Positions 45,087 through 53,638 are shown, counted from the stretch's first letter. The stretch: 63,784 nucleotides of DNA from Azospirillum brasilense (GCF_003349955.1 NZ_QLKQ01000025.1:13482-77265); one strand, 5' to 3'. Numbers and translations are program-made. Notes: a model not told the origin generated them from the letters alone.

Positions 45087-45338
45087 TCACGCGTCCAATT
45101 CGTCGCCCGGAGCGGGCGGCGCGTTGGGCACCCGGTCCAGGAAGGACCGCAAGCCCGCACCAGTCGCATCACCGGCGCGGTCCTTCAGGAAGGCGGCGGC
45201 CGTCTCGACGGCACCGACCTTCTCCGCGACCGCGGCAGCGATCCACTGGTTGAGCGAAACGCCGTCCTCGCGAGCCAACCGGGCTGCGGCGGCCTTGACG
45301 GACGCGGGCAGCTTCAGGGGATAAGTCGCCTTGCTCAT
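45087..45338 (-). CDS. Antitoxin, ribbon-helix-helix (HicB/VapB-like)
   Basis: 83 aa. MSKATYPLKLPASVKAAAAR, LAREDGVSLNQWIAAAVAEK is a standard ribbon-helix-helix DNA-binding domain. The C-terminal tail (FLKDRAGDATGAGLRSFLDR, VPNAPPAPGD) probably wraps the toxin. A strong AGGAGG lies 5-6 nt before the ATG at 45338. The ATG overlaps the toxin stop by 4 nt (ATGA). Here the antitoxin follows the toxin, the reverse of vapBC order. It would neutralise the PIN toxin and autorepress the operon by analogy with the family. Confidence 0.82.
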   Translation of the reverse strand: MSKATYPLKLPASVKAAAARLAREDGVSLNQWIAAAVAEKVGAVETAAAFLKDRAGDATGAGLRSFLDRVPNAPPAPGDELDA

Positions 45339-45757
45339 GTCGTACCTCCTCGCAGGAACTCCGCAGGGCGGAGCACCGGAACGCCGAACCGCGCCGCCGC
45401 GGCGAAGTCCCGCACATTGTGGGTCACCAGCGCATCCGCCCGCCCGTTGACGGCTGCCTCCAGCACCAGCTCGTCGGCTGGATCGGAAAGCTGTGGGCGC
45501 CAAGTGAAGCGCACCTCCACCGGTTCCAGGATCGCGGCCAACTCGCCCAGCAGCCCGTCGATGCCGTCGAGGTCGAGCCCATGCACCGCCCGCTGTTCCG
45601 GCCGCTTCAGCACCGCCTCGTACTCCAGAAACAGCGCGGTGGTCACCAACGCTGAGAACTGTCTGTCGGCGAGACGGCTCAGCACGGCGAACGAGGCACC
45701 CTGCCGGCTGCGCAGGCCAGCGGTCAGAATGCAGGTGTCGAGGACGGCTCTCTTCAT
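45335..45757 (-). CDS. Toxin, PIN-domain ribonuclease (COG1569 type)
   Basis: 140 aa. MKRAVLDTCILTAGLRSRQG with the first acidic residue Asp7; LFLEYEAVLKRPEQ with Glu45; LSDPADELVLEAAVNG with Asp92 and Asp95; and DALVTHNVRDF with Asp117 give the acidic, metal-binding PIN active site. Such toxins cleave RNA when freed from the antitoxin, which is encoded immediately downstream with a 4-nt overlap. No good Shine-Dalgarno sequence precedes the ATG at 45757, so translation is probably weak relative to the antitoxin, as a TA pair needs. It likely serves plasmid maintenance or a phage response. Confidence 0.85.
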   Translation of the reverse strand: MKRAVLDTCILTAGLRSRQGASFAVLSRLADRQFSALVTTALFLEYEAVLKRPEQRAVHGLDLDGIDGLLGELAAILEPVEVRFTWRPQLSDPADELVLEAAVNGRADALVTHNVRDFAAAARFGVPVLRPAEFLRGGTT

Positions 45758-46138
45758 GCGCGAGATCGTACCCGGTTGCCTCCCGCCTCACAATGCACGA
45801 GATATCCCATGGGATGTTTTGCAGGTCGGCGACCGGTCGGAGAGGTGATCCTGCTGCCGGTCGGCGCCAACGGCGCGCAGGATCTGCAGGCGGTGCCGAG
45901 ATCCACGCTCACCGCCGGTCGACCATTTGGACCGGTGGCTCCTTGCTGCTGGCGGGCACCAGAATACTCGCCCAACGCGGCACGATTACAGATCAGCAAC
46001 AAGGCGAATTATGGACGACGGCGCCTGGGGACAAAGGAAGGAGCCGCCGTCCAATTCGCTCCGGCAGGCTACGGGTGAGTGCCTGAGCGGAGGTAAAACT
46101 TACTCGGAACGAGTGTGTTTGCAACTGCTTGCGTGAAC
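45758..46138. promoter_or_regulatory. 380-bp gap with a 12-bp palindrome upstream of the toxin-antitoxin pair
   Basis: ATCCCATGGGAT (45804-45815) is a perfect palindrome ~47 bp before the toxin start and is a candidate operator for the RHH antitoxin. I see no convincing gene in the rest; short plus-strand frames here are low in coding character. Confidence 0.4.
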
Positions 46139-46513
46139 TCAACCCCGATCATCGCCCGGCGGCGAAGCGTCATCGTTGTCGCCCGCATTCCTGATGCCGA
46201 GTTCGTCCAAGACGTGCTGATACTCAGTCGGAGGTAGCGCTCTCTGGTCTTCGGCCATCGCTCGAAGGGCTTCGATGCCAGCCGCAGTAAAACGCGCCCT
46301 TAGCCAATGACCTCCGTCGTCGGGCAACTCCATCAGGCCGCGGTCGAGCAGCCCTTGGATCGTCAGGCTCGGCTTGGGTTTGCCCTTGTTCGGACCAGTG
46401 ACCCAGCGCTTCACCAGAACGCCGTCCGCAAGTTTGGGAGGGGGACCGAAACGGGTCATGAACTCGTTGCGGATCAGGGCCCGCTCCTTGGCCGTAAAAG
46501 TGTTGCTGCTCAT
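46139..46513 (-). CDS. Hypothetical protein (124 aa)
   Basis: MSSNTFTAKERALIRNEFMT then RFGPPPKLADGVLVKRWVTG, PSLTIQGLLDRGLMELPDDG and HWLRARFTAAGIEALRAMAED. The middle reads like a small winged-helix domain (helix, then LLDRGL-x-E-L, then strand, then TAAG-x-EALR), as in MarR/PadR-like or plasmid replication-region proteins, but I cannot name a family. GGAG lies close to the ATG at 46513; the frame could start at 46543 (GTG/ATG). The IS256 element is inserted about 50 bp upstream of its start and may have removed its native promoter. Confidence 0.55.
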   Translation of the reverse strand: MSSNTFTAKERALIRNEFMTRFGPPPKLADGVLVKRWVTGPNKGKPKPSLTIQGLLDRGLMELPDDGGHWLRARFTAAGIEALRAMAEDQRALPPTEYQHVLDELGIRNAGDNDDASPPGDDRG

Positions 46514-46563
46514 CCGCTCCGCCCCGATATAGAGTAAAACCATTGACTAACCAACCACATCCT

Positions 46564-46572
46564 GATCGCACC
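46564..46572. repeat. Left target-site duplication of the IS256 element
   Basis: GATCGCACC here is repeated exactly at 48006-48014 in the same orientation, directly flanking the element's terminal inverted repeats. IS256 family members make 8-9 bp duplications. Confidence 0.8.
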
Positions 46573-48005
46573 GATCGTGCCCCGAGGCGTGGTGTAGGAA
46601 CTGGGTCACTCATCAGGTTCTCCGGCTTGTCTGGCCGGATGGTCAGGCGGCCACGGCGGGCAGACTGACGATGGGATCATCGCCGAGCGGGGCGATGGTT
46701 TCCAGCGTCATGTATCGCGCCCGCTGAACGGCCCATTCATCGTTTTGCTCCAGCAATATCGCACCGATGAGGCGTGTAATCGCGTCCTCGTTGGGAAATA
46801 TACCCACCACCTCGGTGCGCCGCTTGATCTCGCCGTTGAGACGTTCAATCGGGTTTGTCGAGTGGAGCTTGGCCCGATGCTCCCTGGGAAAGGTCATGTA
46901 GGCCAGGACGTCTTCTTCCGCCTCGTCCATCAGGGTGGCCAGCTTCGGCAGCTTGGCCCGGACCTGATCGGCCACTTGCCGCCACTGCGTTCGGGCGGAG
47001 GCCGCATCGTCCTGCGCGAAGGCGGTGGCGATGAAGGCGGCCACGACGCGGCGCCCACTCTTGCCGGCATGGGCAAGCGCGGTCCTGGAGAAATGCACCC
47101 GGCAGCGTTGCCACGTCGCCTGGAAAACACGGGTGACCGCCGCCTTGATGCCGCCATGGGCGTCGGAGATCACCAGCTTGACGCCGTTCAGCCCCCGGCG
47201 TTTCAGCTTGCGCAGAAACTCGATCCAGAAGGTTTCCGCCTCGGACGGGCCGATGTCCATGCCCAGCACCTCGCGCCGGCCGTCGGTGTTGACCGCCACG
47301 GCGATGGTCACGGCGACCGAAACGATGCGTCCGTTCTGGCGCACCTTCACGTAGGTGGCATCCAGCCACAGGTAGGGCCAGTCGCCCTCGATGGGACGGC
47401 CGAGAAAGGTCTTCACCCGCTCGTCGATCTCGGCGCACAGCCGGCTGACCTGGCTCTTGGAGATGCCCGACATCCCCATCGCCTGGACCAGATCGTCCAC
47501 CGAGCGCGTCGAGATGCCCTGGATGTAGGCCTCCTGGATCACTGCCGTCAGTGCCTTCTCAGCCATCCGCCGCGGCTCCAGAAAGCCGGGGAAGTAGGAA
47601 CCCTTGCGCAGTTTGGGAATGCGCAGCTCGACGGTGCCGGCTCGGGTTTCCCAGTCGCGATCGCGATAGCCGTTGCGCTGGACCAGTCGCTCGGCCGAGC
47701 GTTCGCCATGACCGGCGCCGGTCAGGCCCTGCACCTCCAACTCCATCAGCCGCTCGGCAGCAAAGCCGATCATCTCGCGCAGAACATCGGCATCCGCGCC
47801 CTTCTCAAGCATCGCGCGAAGCGCCATCATCTCGTCGGTCATCGTGGTCACCCTTCGGTCGGGTTGAGGTGTGGTAACCAGACTCTACCGAAGAACCACG
47901 ATGACTGCCCCGCTGTGGATAACCGGCCCGCCTACGCCAGCCAGAGGTGGGCGCTGCGGCGGGCCGGTTCCCCACAGCTCCTACACCACCTCGTGGGGCA
48001 CGACC
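46573..48005 (-). mobile_element. Complete IS256-family insertion sequence, 1,433 bp
   Basis: The ends are GATCGTGCCCC and, read inward on the other strand, GGTCGTGCCCC. The match resumes at GTGGTGTAGGA after a short divergent stretch, about 27 of 33 positions identical. A 9-bp direct repeat flanks both ends, so the element transposed here as a unit. It carries one transposase gene. Confidence 0.88.
46643..47851 (-). CDS. IS256 family transposase
   Basis: 402 aa, typical length. DDE transposase that moves the surrounding element by a copy-out (circle) route. Catalytic residues: Asp164 in WLDATYVKV, Asp230 in VISDAHGGI, and the Glu of [13 protein letters not shown] (336 or 341). The N-terminal part carries the helical DNA-binding region ([20 protein letters not shown]). 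The frame is intact from ATG to stop, so the element is probably active. Confidence 0.95.
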   Translation of the reverse strand: MTTMTDEMMALRAMLEKGADADVLREMIGFAAERLMELEVQGLTGAGHGERSAERLVQRNGYRDRDWETRAGTVELRIPKLRKGSYFPGFLEPRRMAEKALTAVIQEAYIQGISTRSVDDLVQAMGMSGISKSQVSRLCAEIDERVKTFLGRPIEGDWPYLWLDATYVKVRQNGRIVSVAVTIAVAVNTDGRREVLGMDIGPSEAETFWIEFLRKLKRRGLNGVKLVISDAHGGIKAAVTRVFQATWQRCRVHFSRTALAHAGKSGRRVVAAFIATAFAQDDAASARTQWRQVADQVRAKLPKLATLMDEAEEDVLAYMTFPREHRAKLHSTNPIERLNGEIKRRTEVVGIFPNEDAITRLIGAILLEQNDEWAVQRARYMTLETIAPLGDDPIVSLPAVAA

Positions 48006-48014
48006 GATCGCACC
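48006..48014. repeat. Right target-site duplication of the IS256 element
   Basis: GATCGCACC, identical to 46564-46572. The 280 bp beyond it (to 48295) hold no gene I can support. Confidence 0.8.
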
Positions 48015-48295
48015 TCTCTTCGCGCCCCTACAACCCTCAAAGAGGCGAACGGACGAACTGAACCGCGCCGGGTTTCCCGTAGGCCCTTTTCGGCTGGGTC
48101 ATAATGCCCTGGCAACGGTTCCGGTTCGAGCATGAGCGCTCGCCGCGGAGCGGCGTCGACCGACGCCCGTGCCCGCAAGGTCCAAGGTGACCATACGGCC
48201 CATCATCACACCGTGCACGTCAGCATCCGCCGAGCGCCCCCGCGGGGAGCGGCGCTTCTGTTCTCCTTCGGCTGTGCAACGGTCTCCGACCTCCG

Positions 48296-49459
48296 TCATA
48301 CCGCCAAGCTTCCGAACATCGCGTCGTCTTCGGCCTGGGCAGAATGGCCGCATTTCGGGCAGGCCTGCGGGTGACAGGCGCGGCAGAAGGGCTTGCCGCA
48401 GGACACACACGGCCCCTGCGCCGCAGCGTCGGTCAGGTGCAGCCGCTCGTCGCAGACCAGACGCGCCCGCTCCAGCCCAGCCCCGGCCTCCACCGGTGGC
48501 GGGTCGAGCTGGCGCAGCAGCGGGTTCCAGTCCAGGCTCACCACCCGCTCCCCCTTGCGTCGGCGGATCAGCACCGACAGGCGATGCACCGGCAGGATTA
48601 GGTCCAGCGCCTGCACCCGCTCCACGGTCAGCGCCAGCGCGTAGTTGTGGCGCAGGTCGTCCAGCTTGCCGGTGTATTCGCGGGCGATGGCCTCCAGGCG
48701 CGCCGTTTCCCGCTGGCGCTCCGCGTCGTCGCGGGCGGTGGCGAGGCGCTTGGCGGCTTCCCGGTGCAGGTCCTGGTGGTACTCGTGCAGGCGGTCCCGG
48801 TCGCGGTCGAGCCGCCGGCGCAGGCTGCGCAGGAAAGGCGCCAGATGGGCCGACAGGCGCGGCGGCAGCGCCGCGCGCACCAGGGCGTCCACGCGCTCCG
48901 CCGGCCAGGGCGACGGGGCCGCGCGCAGCGCTTCGGGCGTCGGCGTCCGCCAGTCGGGGTCGGCGGCTAGGCGGTCCCACAGTACCGCCTGTTCCCCATC
49001 CAGAAGCGCCCCGGTCGCCATGTTGAGACCCAGCCGCAGCACGCCCTCGCGCTTCTCATCGGACAGCGCGGTGTAGCGGAAACTCAGCAGCCGATAGCGC
49101 GTCCAGGCCGGCGCCGCCCCCTTCAGGCGCCAAACGGCGTTCGGCAGCTCCAGCGCGTGCCCGAGCAGTCGTTCCGGGTCGGCGGGCGGTGCCACCTCCG
49201 GCACCACCATCCGCACCGCCCGCCGGCCCCTTTCACCGAGCAGCGCCCCGACCCGTTCCAGCCAGTCGCCGTCCAGTCCGACCGGCACGGCCCCGGCCGG
49301 ACGCTCCGCCCCGAAGGCCAGCAGCGCCATCTCCGGCAAGCCCAGACGCTCGCGCAGGGGCGGCGGCGCCAGCACCTCCAGCAGGTCGGGGCCGGCGGGG
49401 TCCACCGCCGCACCCTCGCGCTCCAGCAGGTCGGCCATGAAATCGCGCAGATCGGCCAT
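48296..49459 (-). CDS. Zinc-ribbon protein partner of the SNF2 helicase
   Basis: 387 aa. The N-terminal half is globular (LLEVLAPPPLRERLGLPEMA). A charged helix runs around residues 210-265 (RRRLDRDRDRLHEYHQDLHR). The C-terminus has clustered cysteines, CVSCGKPFCRACH and CPKCGHS, forming one or two zinc ribbons. The gene starts 28 nt after the helicase stop, so the two are one operon. I do not recognise the family. The zinc ribbon and central helix suggest nucleic-acid or protein docking for the helicase (inference). Confidence 0.75.
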   Translation of the reverse strand: MADLRDFMADLLEREGAAVDPAGPDLLEVLAPPPLRERLGLPEMALLAFGAERPAGAVPVGLDGDWLERVGALLGERGRRAVRMVVPEVAPPADPERLLGHALELPNAVWRLKGAAPAWTRYRLLSFRYTALSDEKREGVLRLGLNMATGALLDGEQAVLWDRLAADPDWRTPTPEALRAAPSPWPAERVDALVRAALPPRLSAHLAPFLRSLRRRLDRDRDRLHEYHQDLHREAAKRLATARDDAERQRETARLEAIAREYTGKLDDLRHNYALALTVERVQALDLILPVHRLSVLIRRRKGERVVSLDWNPLLRQLDPPPVEAGAGLERARLVCDERLHLTDAAAQGPCVSCGKPFCRACHPQACPKCGHSAQAEDDAMFGSLAV

Positions 49460-49487
49460 GGTCCGGCGTCCTCCTTCGATCCGCCCG

Positions 49488-51845
49488 TCAGGACTCGAAC
49501 GCTTCGCCGAACAGGGCGTCGTCCAGCACCTTCACATCCTCGTACTGGCGCCGCGCCTTGGTGACGCGGTCGCCCAGAGCGTCGAAGCCTTCCCCGGCCT
49601 TGCCCGCGCCGGTCTCCGTGGTCGCCAGCCAGGCGTCCAGAACCAACTCGGCGAAGTCGCGCTCCTCCTCCAGCTCGCCCAGGATCGCCCCGACCTCGCC
49701 GACCACCAGCTCGAACATGTTGATCTTCTCGTCGAGGATGCGCAGCACGGAATCCTCCAGCGTGCCGGCGGTCGCCAGATTGAAGATGAACACCTCGCGC
49801 TCCTGCCCGATGCGGTCGATGCGGCCGATGCGCTGCTCGATGGCCATGGGGTTCCAGGGAATGTCGAAGTTGATCAGCGTGTTGCAGAATTGCAGGTTGC
49901 GCCCCTCACCGCCGGATTCCGTGCACAGCAGCACCGGCACCCGGTCGCGGAAGGCGGCCACCGCGGCGTCCTTGTCCGGCCCGGACAGGTCCCCGGCGAA
50001 GCGGGCGAAGGGAATGCGCGCCGCCTCCAGCAGTTCCGCGACGTGGGCGAGGCTTTCGCGGTGGTGGATGAACACCAGTTTCTTCTCGTCGGGGTTCCGG
50101 CGCAGCAGGTCGAGCAGCGCCGTTTCCTTGGCGCCCCGCGCCACGCCGTCCCAGCGCTCCGCCAGATCGGTCCAGGCGGCATCCGGGTGGCGGGCGGCGT
50201 TGCGCCGGGCGGCTGCCGCGGCCGCGGCGGGCGATGACCCCGCGGCTTCCAGCAGGTGGCGCACCGCCAGCCGGTGGCGTCCCCCGCCCTCCCCTTCGGC
50301 CAGCCAGCGGGCCATCGCCTCGGTCGCCGTGTAGGCGGCGCGCTCGGCCTCCGTCCCCTCCACGCGCAGCGTGGCGGCCTGCCGGCGCGGCAGGCGCAGC
50401 GCCACCACGGCGCGGGTGTTGCGGATCATCACGTCGCGCATCAGCGCGCGCAGCCGGTCCGGGTTGGCCGGCTGGCGCGGCTTGCCGGCGGCCATGTAAG
50501 CGGCGCGGAACTCCTTCTGCGTCTTGACGATGCCGGGCTTCAGCAGGGTCAGCAGGTTGTACAGCTCGATCAGGCTGTTCTGCACGGGCGTCGCCGACAG
50601 CAGCAGCAGGAAGCGCTTGTTCAGCGCGTCCACCAGCTTGTGGCTCTGGCTGGCGCGGTCGCGCAGGTGGTGCGCCTCGTCGACGATGACGAGGTCGTAG
50701 GCCAGGGCCTTCAGCCGCTCGGCATGCTCGCGCCGCCGGGCCACGGCAAGCGAGGCGATGATGCGCGGCTGCGCCCAGAAGCGCTCCGGGTCCTCGCGCA
50801 GCAGCGGGTCGTGGGTGGTGGCGCAGGCGATGGCGAACTTGCTCTCCAGTTCCTCCCGCCACTGCCCGACCAGCGAGGCGGGGACGAGGATCAGCACGCG
50901 CTCGGCCATGGCGCGCAGCAGATACTCCTTCAGCACCATGCAGGCCTCGATGGTCTTGCCCAGCCCAACCTCGTCGGCGAGCAGGACGCGGCCCCGGAAG
51001 CGCTTCAGCACCTTGCGCACCGTCTCGACCTGATACCAGTGGGTCTGCACGCCGGTCAGGTGGGGCAGGCAGAGCAGCTCGTCGAAGCCCTGGGCCAGCC
51101 CGAGATGGACGAAACTCTCGCGCAGGCGAAACCAGCCGCCGTCAGCCTCGTCCGCGCCGGTCTGGTCGGTGTCCCCCGCCGCGTCGAACGTCAGGCTGAT
51201 CGGGATCGAGACCTCCAGCCGGGGAAGCCCGACGGGCGCCGGGGCCGGTGGCGGGGCCGATGGCGGAGTGGTGGCCGCCGGCGCCGGCTTGGCCTTCGCG
51301 GGCTTGCCCGGGGCGCCCTTGTGGGCCGGGTGGGCCGGGTGGGCCGGTGCCGCCTTGCCCTTTGCCGCCGTTCCCCCCTTGCCGGAAGCGCCGGAAGCCG
51401 CGGCGGCCTTCTTCCGTCCAGGCCGCGGGTCGCCGCGGATGGTCAACAGCCACTCGTTCAGCCACGGCCCGAGCGCCCCGCCACCGGGGAAGTACTGCAT
51501 CGCGTCGGAATAGCGCAGCAGCCCGTACCGTTCGAGCAGCCGGCGCGCCCCCGTCAGGTTGCCCTTCTGGGCCAGGGCGAGGCCGTGCAGAAGGTGATGG
51601 GGTCCGGTGTCCTCATAGCGCTTCGACAGCCGCTTCAGGAACACCAGCGCGCGGTCGGGCTTCGCCTCGACCAGGGCCGCCGTGGCGGCCAGACTGAGGA
51701 CGACGTAATCGCCGGGGCATGCGCGCAGGGCCTCCTCCGCCAGGGCGAGCGGATGGGGATCGCGCCGGTCGAAGGCTGTGTAGAGGGCCTCTTCCCACTC
51801 GTCGGCCGACCGCGGGCCGTTCTCCCCGGCGCCTTCCATGCTCAT
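49488..51845 (-). CDS. SNF2/HepA-type helicase with N-terminal TPR-like domain
   Basis: 785 aa from the ATG at 51845. A swi2/snf2-class dsDNA translocase. Residues about 15-120 are TPR-like (LALAEEALRACPGDYVVLSL, ALVFLKRLSKRYEDTGPHHL). A Lys/Ala/Pro-rich linker follows, then motif I LLADEVGLGKTIE, DEAH (VDEAHHLRD), LSATPVQNS, and C-terminal motifs GGEGRNLQF and EQRIGRIDRIGQ. The open frame extends to 51947, but a leader ORF ends in an ATGA overlap with the ATG at 51845, which suggests coupling and this start; ATG 51863 is an alternative. It resembles RapA/HepA and the helicases of several defence systems. With its zinc-ribbon partner it is a candidate antiviral or DNA-surveillance operon, but no known system is matched. 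Confidence 0.88.
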   Translation of the reverse strand: MSMEGAGENGPRSADEWEEALYTAFDRRDPHPLALAEEALRACPGDYVVLSLAATAALVEAKPDRALVFLKRLSKRYEDTGPHHLLHGLALAQKGNLTGARRLLERYGLLRYSDAMQYFPGGGALGPWLNEWLLTIRGDPRPGRKKAAAASGASGKGGTAAKGKAAPAHPAHPAHKGAPGKPAKAKPAPAATTPPSAPPPAPAPVGLPRLEVSIPISLTFDAAGDTDQTGADEADGGWFRLRESFVHLGLAQGFDELLCLPHLTGVQTHWYQVETVRKVLKRFRGRVLLADEVGLGKTIEACMVLKEYLLRAMAERVLILVPASLVGQWREELESKFAIACATTHDPLLREDPERFWAQPRIIASLAVARRREHAERLKALAYDLVIVDEAHHLRDRASQSHKLVDALNKRFLLLLSATPVQNSLIELYNLLTLLKPGIVKTQKEFRAAYMAAGKPRQPANPDRLRALMRDVMIRNTRAVVALRLPRRQAATLRVEGTEAERAAYTATEAMARWLAEGEGGGRHRLAVRHLLEAAGSSPAAAAAAARRNAARHPDAAWTDLAERWDGVARGAKETALLDLLRRNPDEKKLVFIHHRESLAHVAELLEAARIPFARFAGDLSGPDKDAAVAAFRDRVPVLLCTESGGEGRNLQFCNTLINFDIPWNPMAIEQRIGRIDRIGQEREVFIFNLATAGTLEDSVLRILDEKINMFELVVGEVGAILGELEEERDFAELVLDAWLATTETGAGKAGEGFDALGDRVTKARRQYEDVKVLDDALFGEAFES

Positions 51846-51916
51846 GAGGCTGCGTTTCTCCATGACTCCCGTCCCGGCATCGTGGATTCGCCCGGTTGCG
51901 TCGGTCCGGGCATCAT
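51842..51916 (-). CDS. 24-codon leader ORF before the SNF2 helicase
   Basis: A perfect AGGAGG lies 6 nt before ATGATG at 51916, and the frame (MMPGPTQPGESTMPGRESWR and four more residues) ends at a TGA that overlaps the helicase ATG (ATGA). The peptide is rich in Pro, Gly and Ser with no obvious fold. A coupling or attenuating leader is likelier than a functional peptide. Confidence 0.4.
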   Translation of the reverse strand: MMPGPTQPGESTMPGRESWRNAAS

Positions 51917-51994
51917 GACGATCCTCCTCGTCAAGTCCAGCCGGCATTCCGACGCGGCCCTTTCACCGCGCCGGTCGTCGATGCGGGATGCCGG

Positions 51995-52360
51995 TCAGGC
52001 GTGCGCCAGCAGCCGCTCGGTGTCCTGGAGGACGCCCCAGATCAGCAGGGCTTCGGCGGAGGCGTCCTCCGGCTTGGGGCCGGTGAACAGGATGCTCAAC
52101 TCGCTGCGGTACAGGCTCCAGAGCGCCCACAGGCGGACCCGGATGCCGGGCAAGGTGTGGGCGGGGAGGCGGGCGATGCGGTTTTCCAGCTCCAGCAGAC
52201 GGGCGGTGATCGCGTCCATCGCCACATCGGGCGCGTCTTCCACGAACAGGTCCTCCGACGCGGCGTAGACCCGCATCAGCGCCATGTGCCGCCGGCCCAG
52301 GCGCAGCAGTTCGGCGTCCCTGTTTTCAGGCAAAGGTGTGGTAGTCTCGGAATCAGCCAT
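51995..52360 (-). CDS. Hypothetical helical protein (121 aa), first gene of the SNF2 operon
   Basis: MADSETTTPLPENRDAELLR, then LGRRHMALMRVYAASEDLF, ITARLLELENRIARLPAHT and ALWSLYRSELSILFTGP. It is mainly helical, with no membrane span. GGAG lies 9 nt before the ATG at 52360; the longer frame from 52405 lacks a ribosome site and runs through an inverted repeat. It shares the direction and close spacing of the helicase operon. No family is recognised. Confidence 0.6.
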   Translation of the reverse strand: MADSETTTPLPENRDAELLRLGRRHMALMRVYAASEDLFVEDAPDVAMDAITARLLELENRIARLPAHTLPGIRVRLWALWSLYRSELSILFTGPKPEDASAEALLIWGVLQDTERLLAHA

Positions 52361-52402
52361 GATCCGCAGCTCCGTATCAGCTTGGGTTGTGGTTAGGCCG
52401 GG

Positions 52403-52423
52403 CAAGGTGTTACCAGCACCTTG
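52403..52423. promoter_or_regulatory. Inverted repeat upstream of the SNF2 operon
   Basis: CAAGGTG and CACCTTG (7-bp arms, 7-nt spacer) lie about 45 bp before the first gene of the operon. The position suits an operator or an early transcript hairpin. Confidence 0.4.
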
Positions 52424-52436
52424 TTCGGCCGCCTTG

Positions 52437-52505
52437 CATTCTCACACAAGGTATGAAACTTTCTCACGCCATAGCTGCACAGTCAATTGCGTTTGTGTGA
52501 GAATG
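52437..52505. promoter_or_regulatory. 13-bp inverted repeat between divergent genes (candidate RHH operator)
   Basis: CATTCTCACACAA (52437-52449) and TTGTGTGAGAATG (52493-52505) are perfect inverted arms; a partial third copy, TTCTCACG, lies at 52461. They fill the space between the SNF2 operon and the small RHH gene, whose start is at 52510. Autoregulation by that RHH protein is the natural reading. Confidence 0.65.
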
Positions 52506-52509
52506 TGAG

Positions 52510-52671
52510 ATGCCCAAGGACGCAGCTCTTTCGTTCCGTGTCCCCATTGAACTCAAGGAAGCGCTGGAACGCGCCGCGAAGAGCGATGAACGTTCCGTAT
52601 CATCGACGGTCGAGCGCATTCTCAGAAACTGGCTGATCGAGAAGGGCTACCTGCAAAAGCCCGAAAATTGA
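52510..52671 (+). CDS. Small ribbon-helix-helix DNA-binding protein (53 aa)
   Basis: MPKDAALSFRVPIELKEALE, then RAAKSDERSVSSTVERILRN, and WLIEKGYLQ is a textbook Arc/CopG-like fold: one strand (ALSFRVP), helix 1 (IELKEALERAAKS) and helix 2 (SVSSTVERILRNWLIEKG). It probably binds the inverted repeats that abut its start and those near the divergent SNF2 operon. No toxin gene is adjacent, so it is more likely a repressor than an antitoxin. No gene is seen in the ~280 bp between it and the terminator downstream. Confidence 0.75.
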   Translation: MPKDAALSFRVPIELKEALERAAKSDERSVSSTVERILRNWLIEKGYLQKPEN

Positions 52672-52949
52672 ACCCGGCTATTCGCCTCGTTGACGCTTTG
52701 GTGTCCCCATACCCGCCCCGCCTCGCCCACCGCCAACAGCCCGAGCGGAATGCCCCTTCATCCCCGCCACTGAATTTCGGAAATGGCGAAATGGCATTGA
52801 CCAACGTAGGGGGAAATGCCCATAATTAGATCGTGTCGAGGTCAGCGCCGAAAGGCCGCGCTCGCTGCCCGTCCAGGAGGGGCTTGGGTTCGCCCGGCAC
52901 CGTCAGTCACTTGGGACGTGGGGAAAGGCGAGTCGCCGACACCTTCAGC

Positions 52950-52979
52950 AAAGCCGCCTTCGGGCGGCTTTCGCTTTTT
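52950..52979. terminator. Rho-independent terminator
   Basis: AAAGCCGCC (52950-52958), loop TTCG, GGCGGCTTT (52963-52971), then CGCTTTTT. It has the T-run on the plus strand. It lies at the stop of the minus-strand DUF3800 gene and may act in both directions. Confidence 0.8.
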
Positions 52980-53638
52980 CAGCCCTCCTGCATGGCCAAA
53001 ATCTGGCCGATCCATTCCGGACGGCGCTCGACCAGTTCCAGAAGCCGCACCGTCACTTGGCCGCGCGCTTGCGCCTCCTCCAGCAACTGCCGGCAGCGAG
53101 GGGCCTCCGGGACGTTCTGCCGGGATCGCCACACCGTGTTGGAAATCACATCGGCGATTTGAACGCCCGGACTGCGCTGACTGTCAGCCCAGCTGACCGG
53201 GACCGGGGGAAGCCCGGTACGGCGGGCGATGTCCACGGCGATCCGCGCCTGGATCACCTCGCAGACGCTCGCCTTGTAGCGGGGCCTGTCCGGGACGATG
53301 ATGCGCACGCGCGCGTCGTACAGCGGCAGGCAGCTTTCCGTCACCATCTCACCCCACAGATCCGGCTCCTCCAACGCGCCCATAGCGAAGCCGCCCACCA
53401 GATCCTCACGCCCGCACGCAACCGACACCGCGAGGGCTTCCGGGTGGTTCCCCAGCACGCCGAAGATGCGCTCGATCTGCCACATCTCCAGTTGGAAGCC
53501 ATGCATCTCGCCATTGATCCTGGCCGCCCGCTTCATCTTCTTGACCGCCCGCACGATCTCCCCGGCATCGCCGCGGACGGCCGATACGATGAAGCTGTTC
53601 TTCTCCTTGCCGCCGCTCTCGTCGCAACAGATCTGCAT
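52979..53638 (-). CDS. DUF3800 family protein
   Basis: 219 aa from ATG 53638 (MQICCDESGGKEKNSFIVSA). The family's RNase H-like signatures are present: DESG near the N-terminus, EMHGFQLE in the middle and DSQRSPGVQIADVISNTVWR near the C-terminus. Acidic residues in these motifs are predicted metal ligands, so nuclease activity is expected but unproven. DUF3800 genes are frequent in phage-defence and mobile regions. The frame opens further upstream at 53704, but the extra residues are basic and unlike the family, which starts close to the DESG strand. The adjacent XRE gene is 176 bp upstream. Confidence 0.8.
   Translation of the reverse strand: MQICCDESGGKEKNSFIVSAVRGDAGEIVRAVKKMKRAARINGEMHGFQLEMWQIERIFGVLGNHPEALAVSVACGREDLVGGFAMGALEEPDLWGEMVTESCLPLYDARVRIIVPDRPRYKASVCEVIQARIAVDIARRTGLPPVPVSWADSQRSPGVQIADVISNTVWRSRQNVPEAPRCRQLLEEAQARGQVTVRLLELVERRPEWIGQILAMQEG

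Noticed and set aside
45776..46078. A 100-codon plus-strand frame upstream of the toxin gene
   Set aside because: Covers the likely toxin-antitoxin promoter, has no ribosome site and no recognisable fold.
46745..48061. A 438-codon plus-strand frame opposite the IS256 transposase
   Set aside because: Antisense to an unmistakable DDE transposase and crossing the element end.
49437..50237. Long plus-strand frames opposite the SNF2/zinc-ribbon operon
   Set aside because: Shadow frames; the minus-strand genes have clear helicase and cysteine-cluster motifs.
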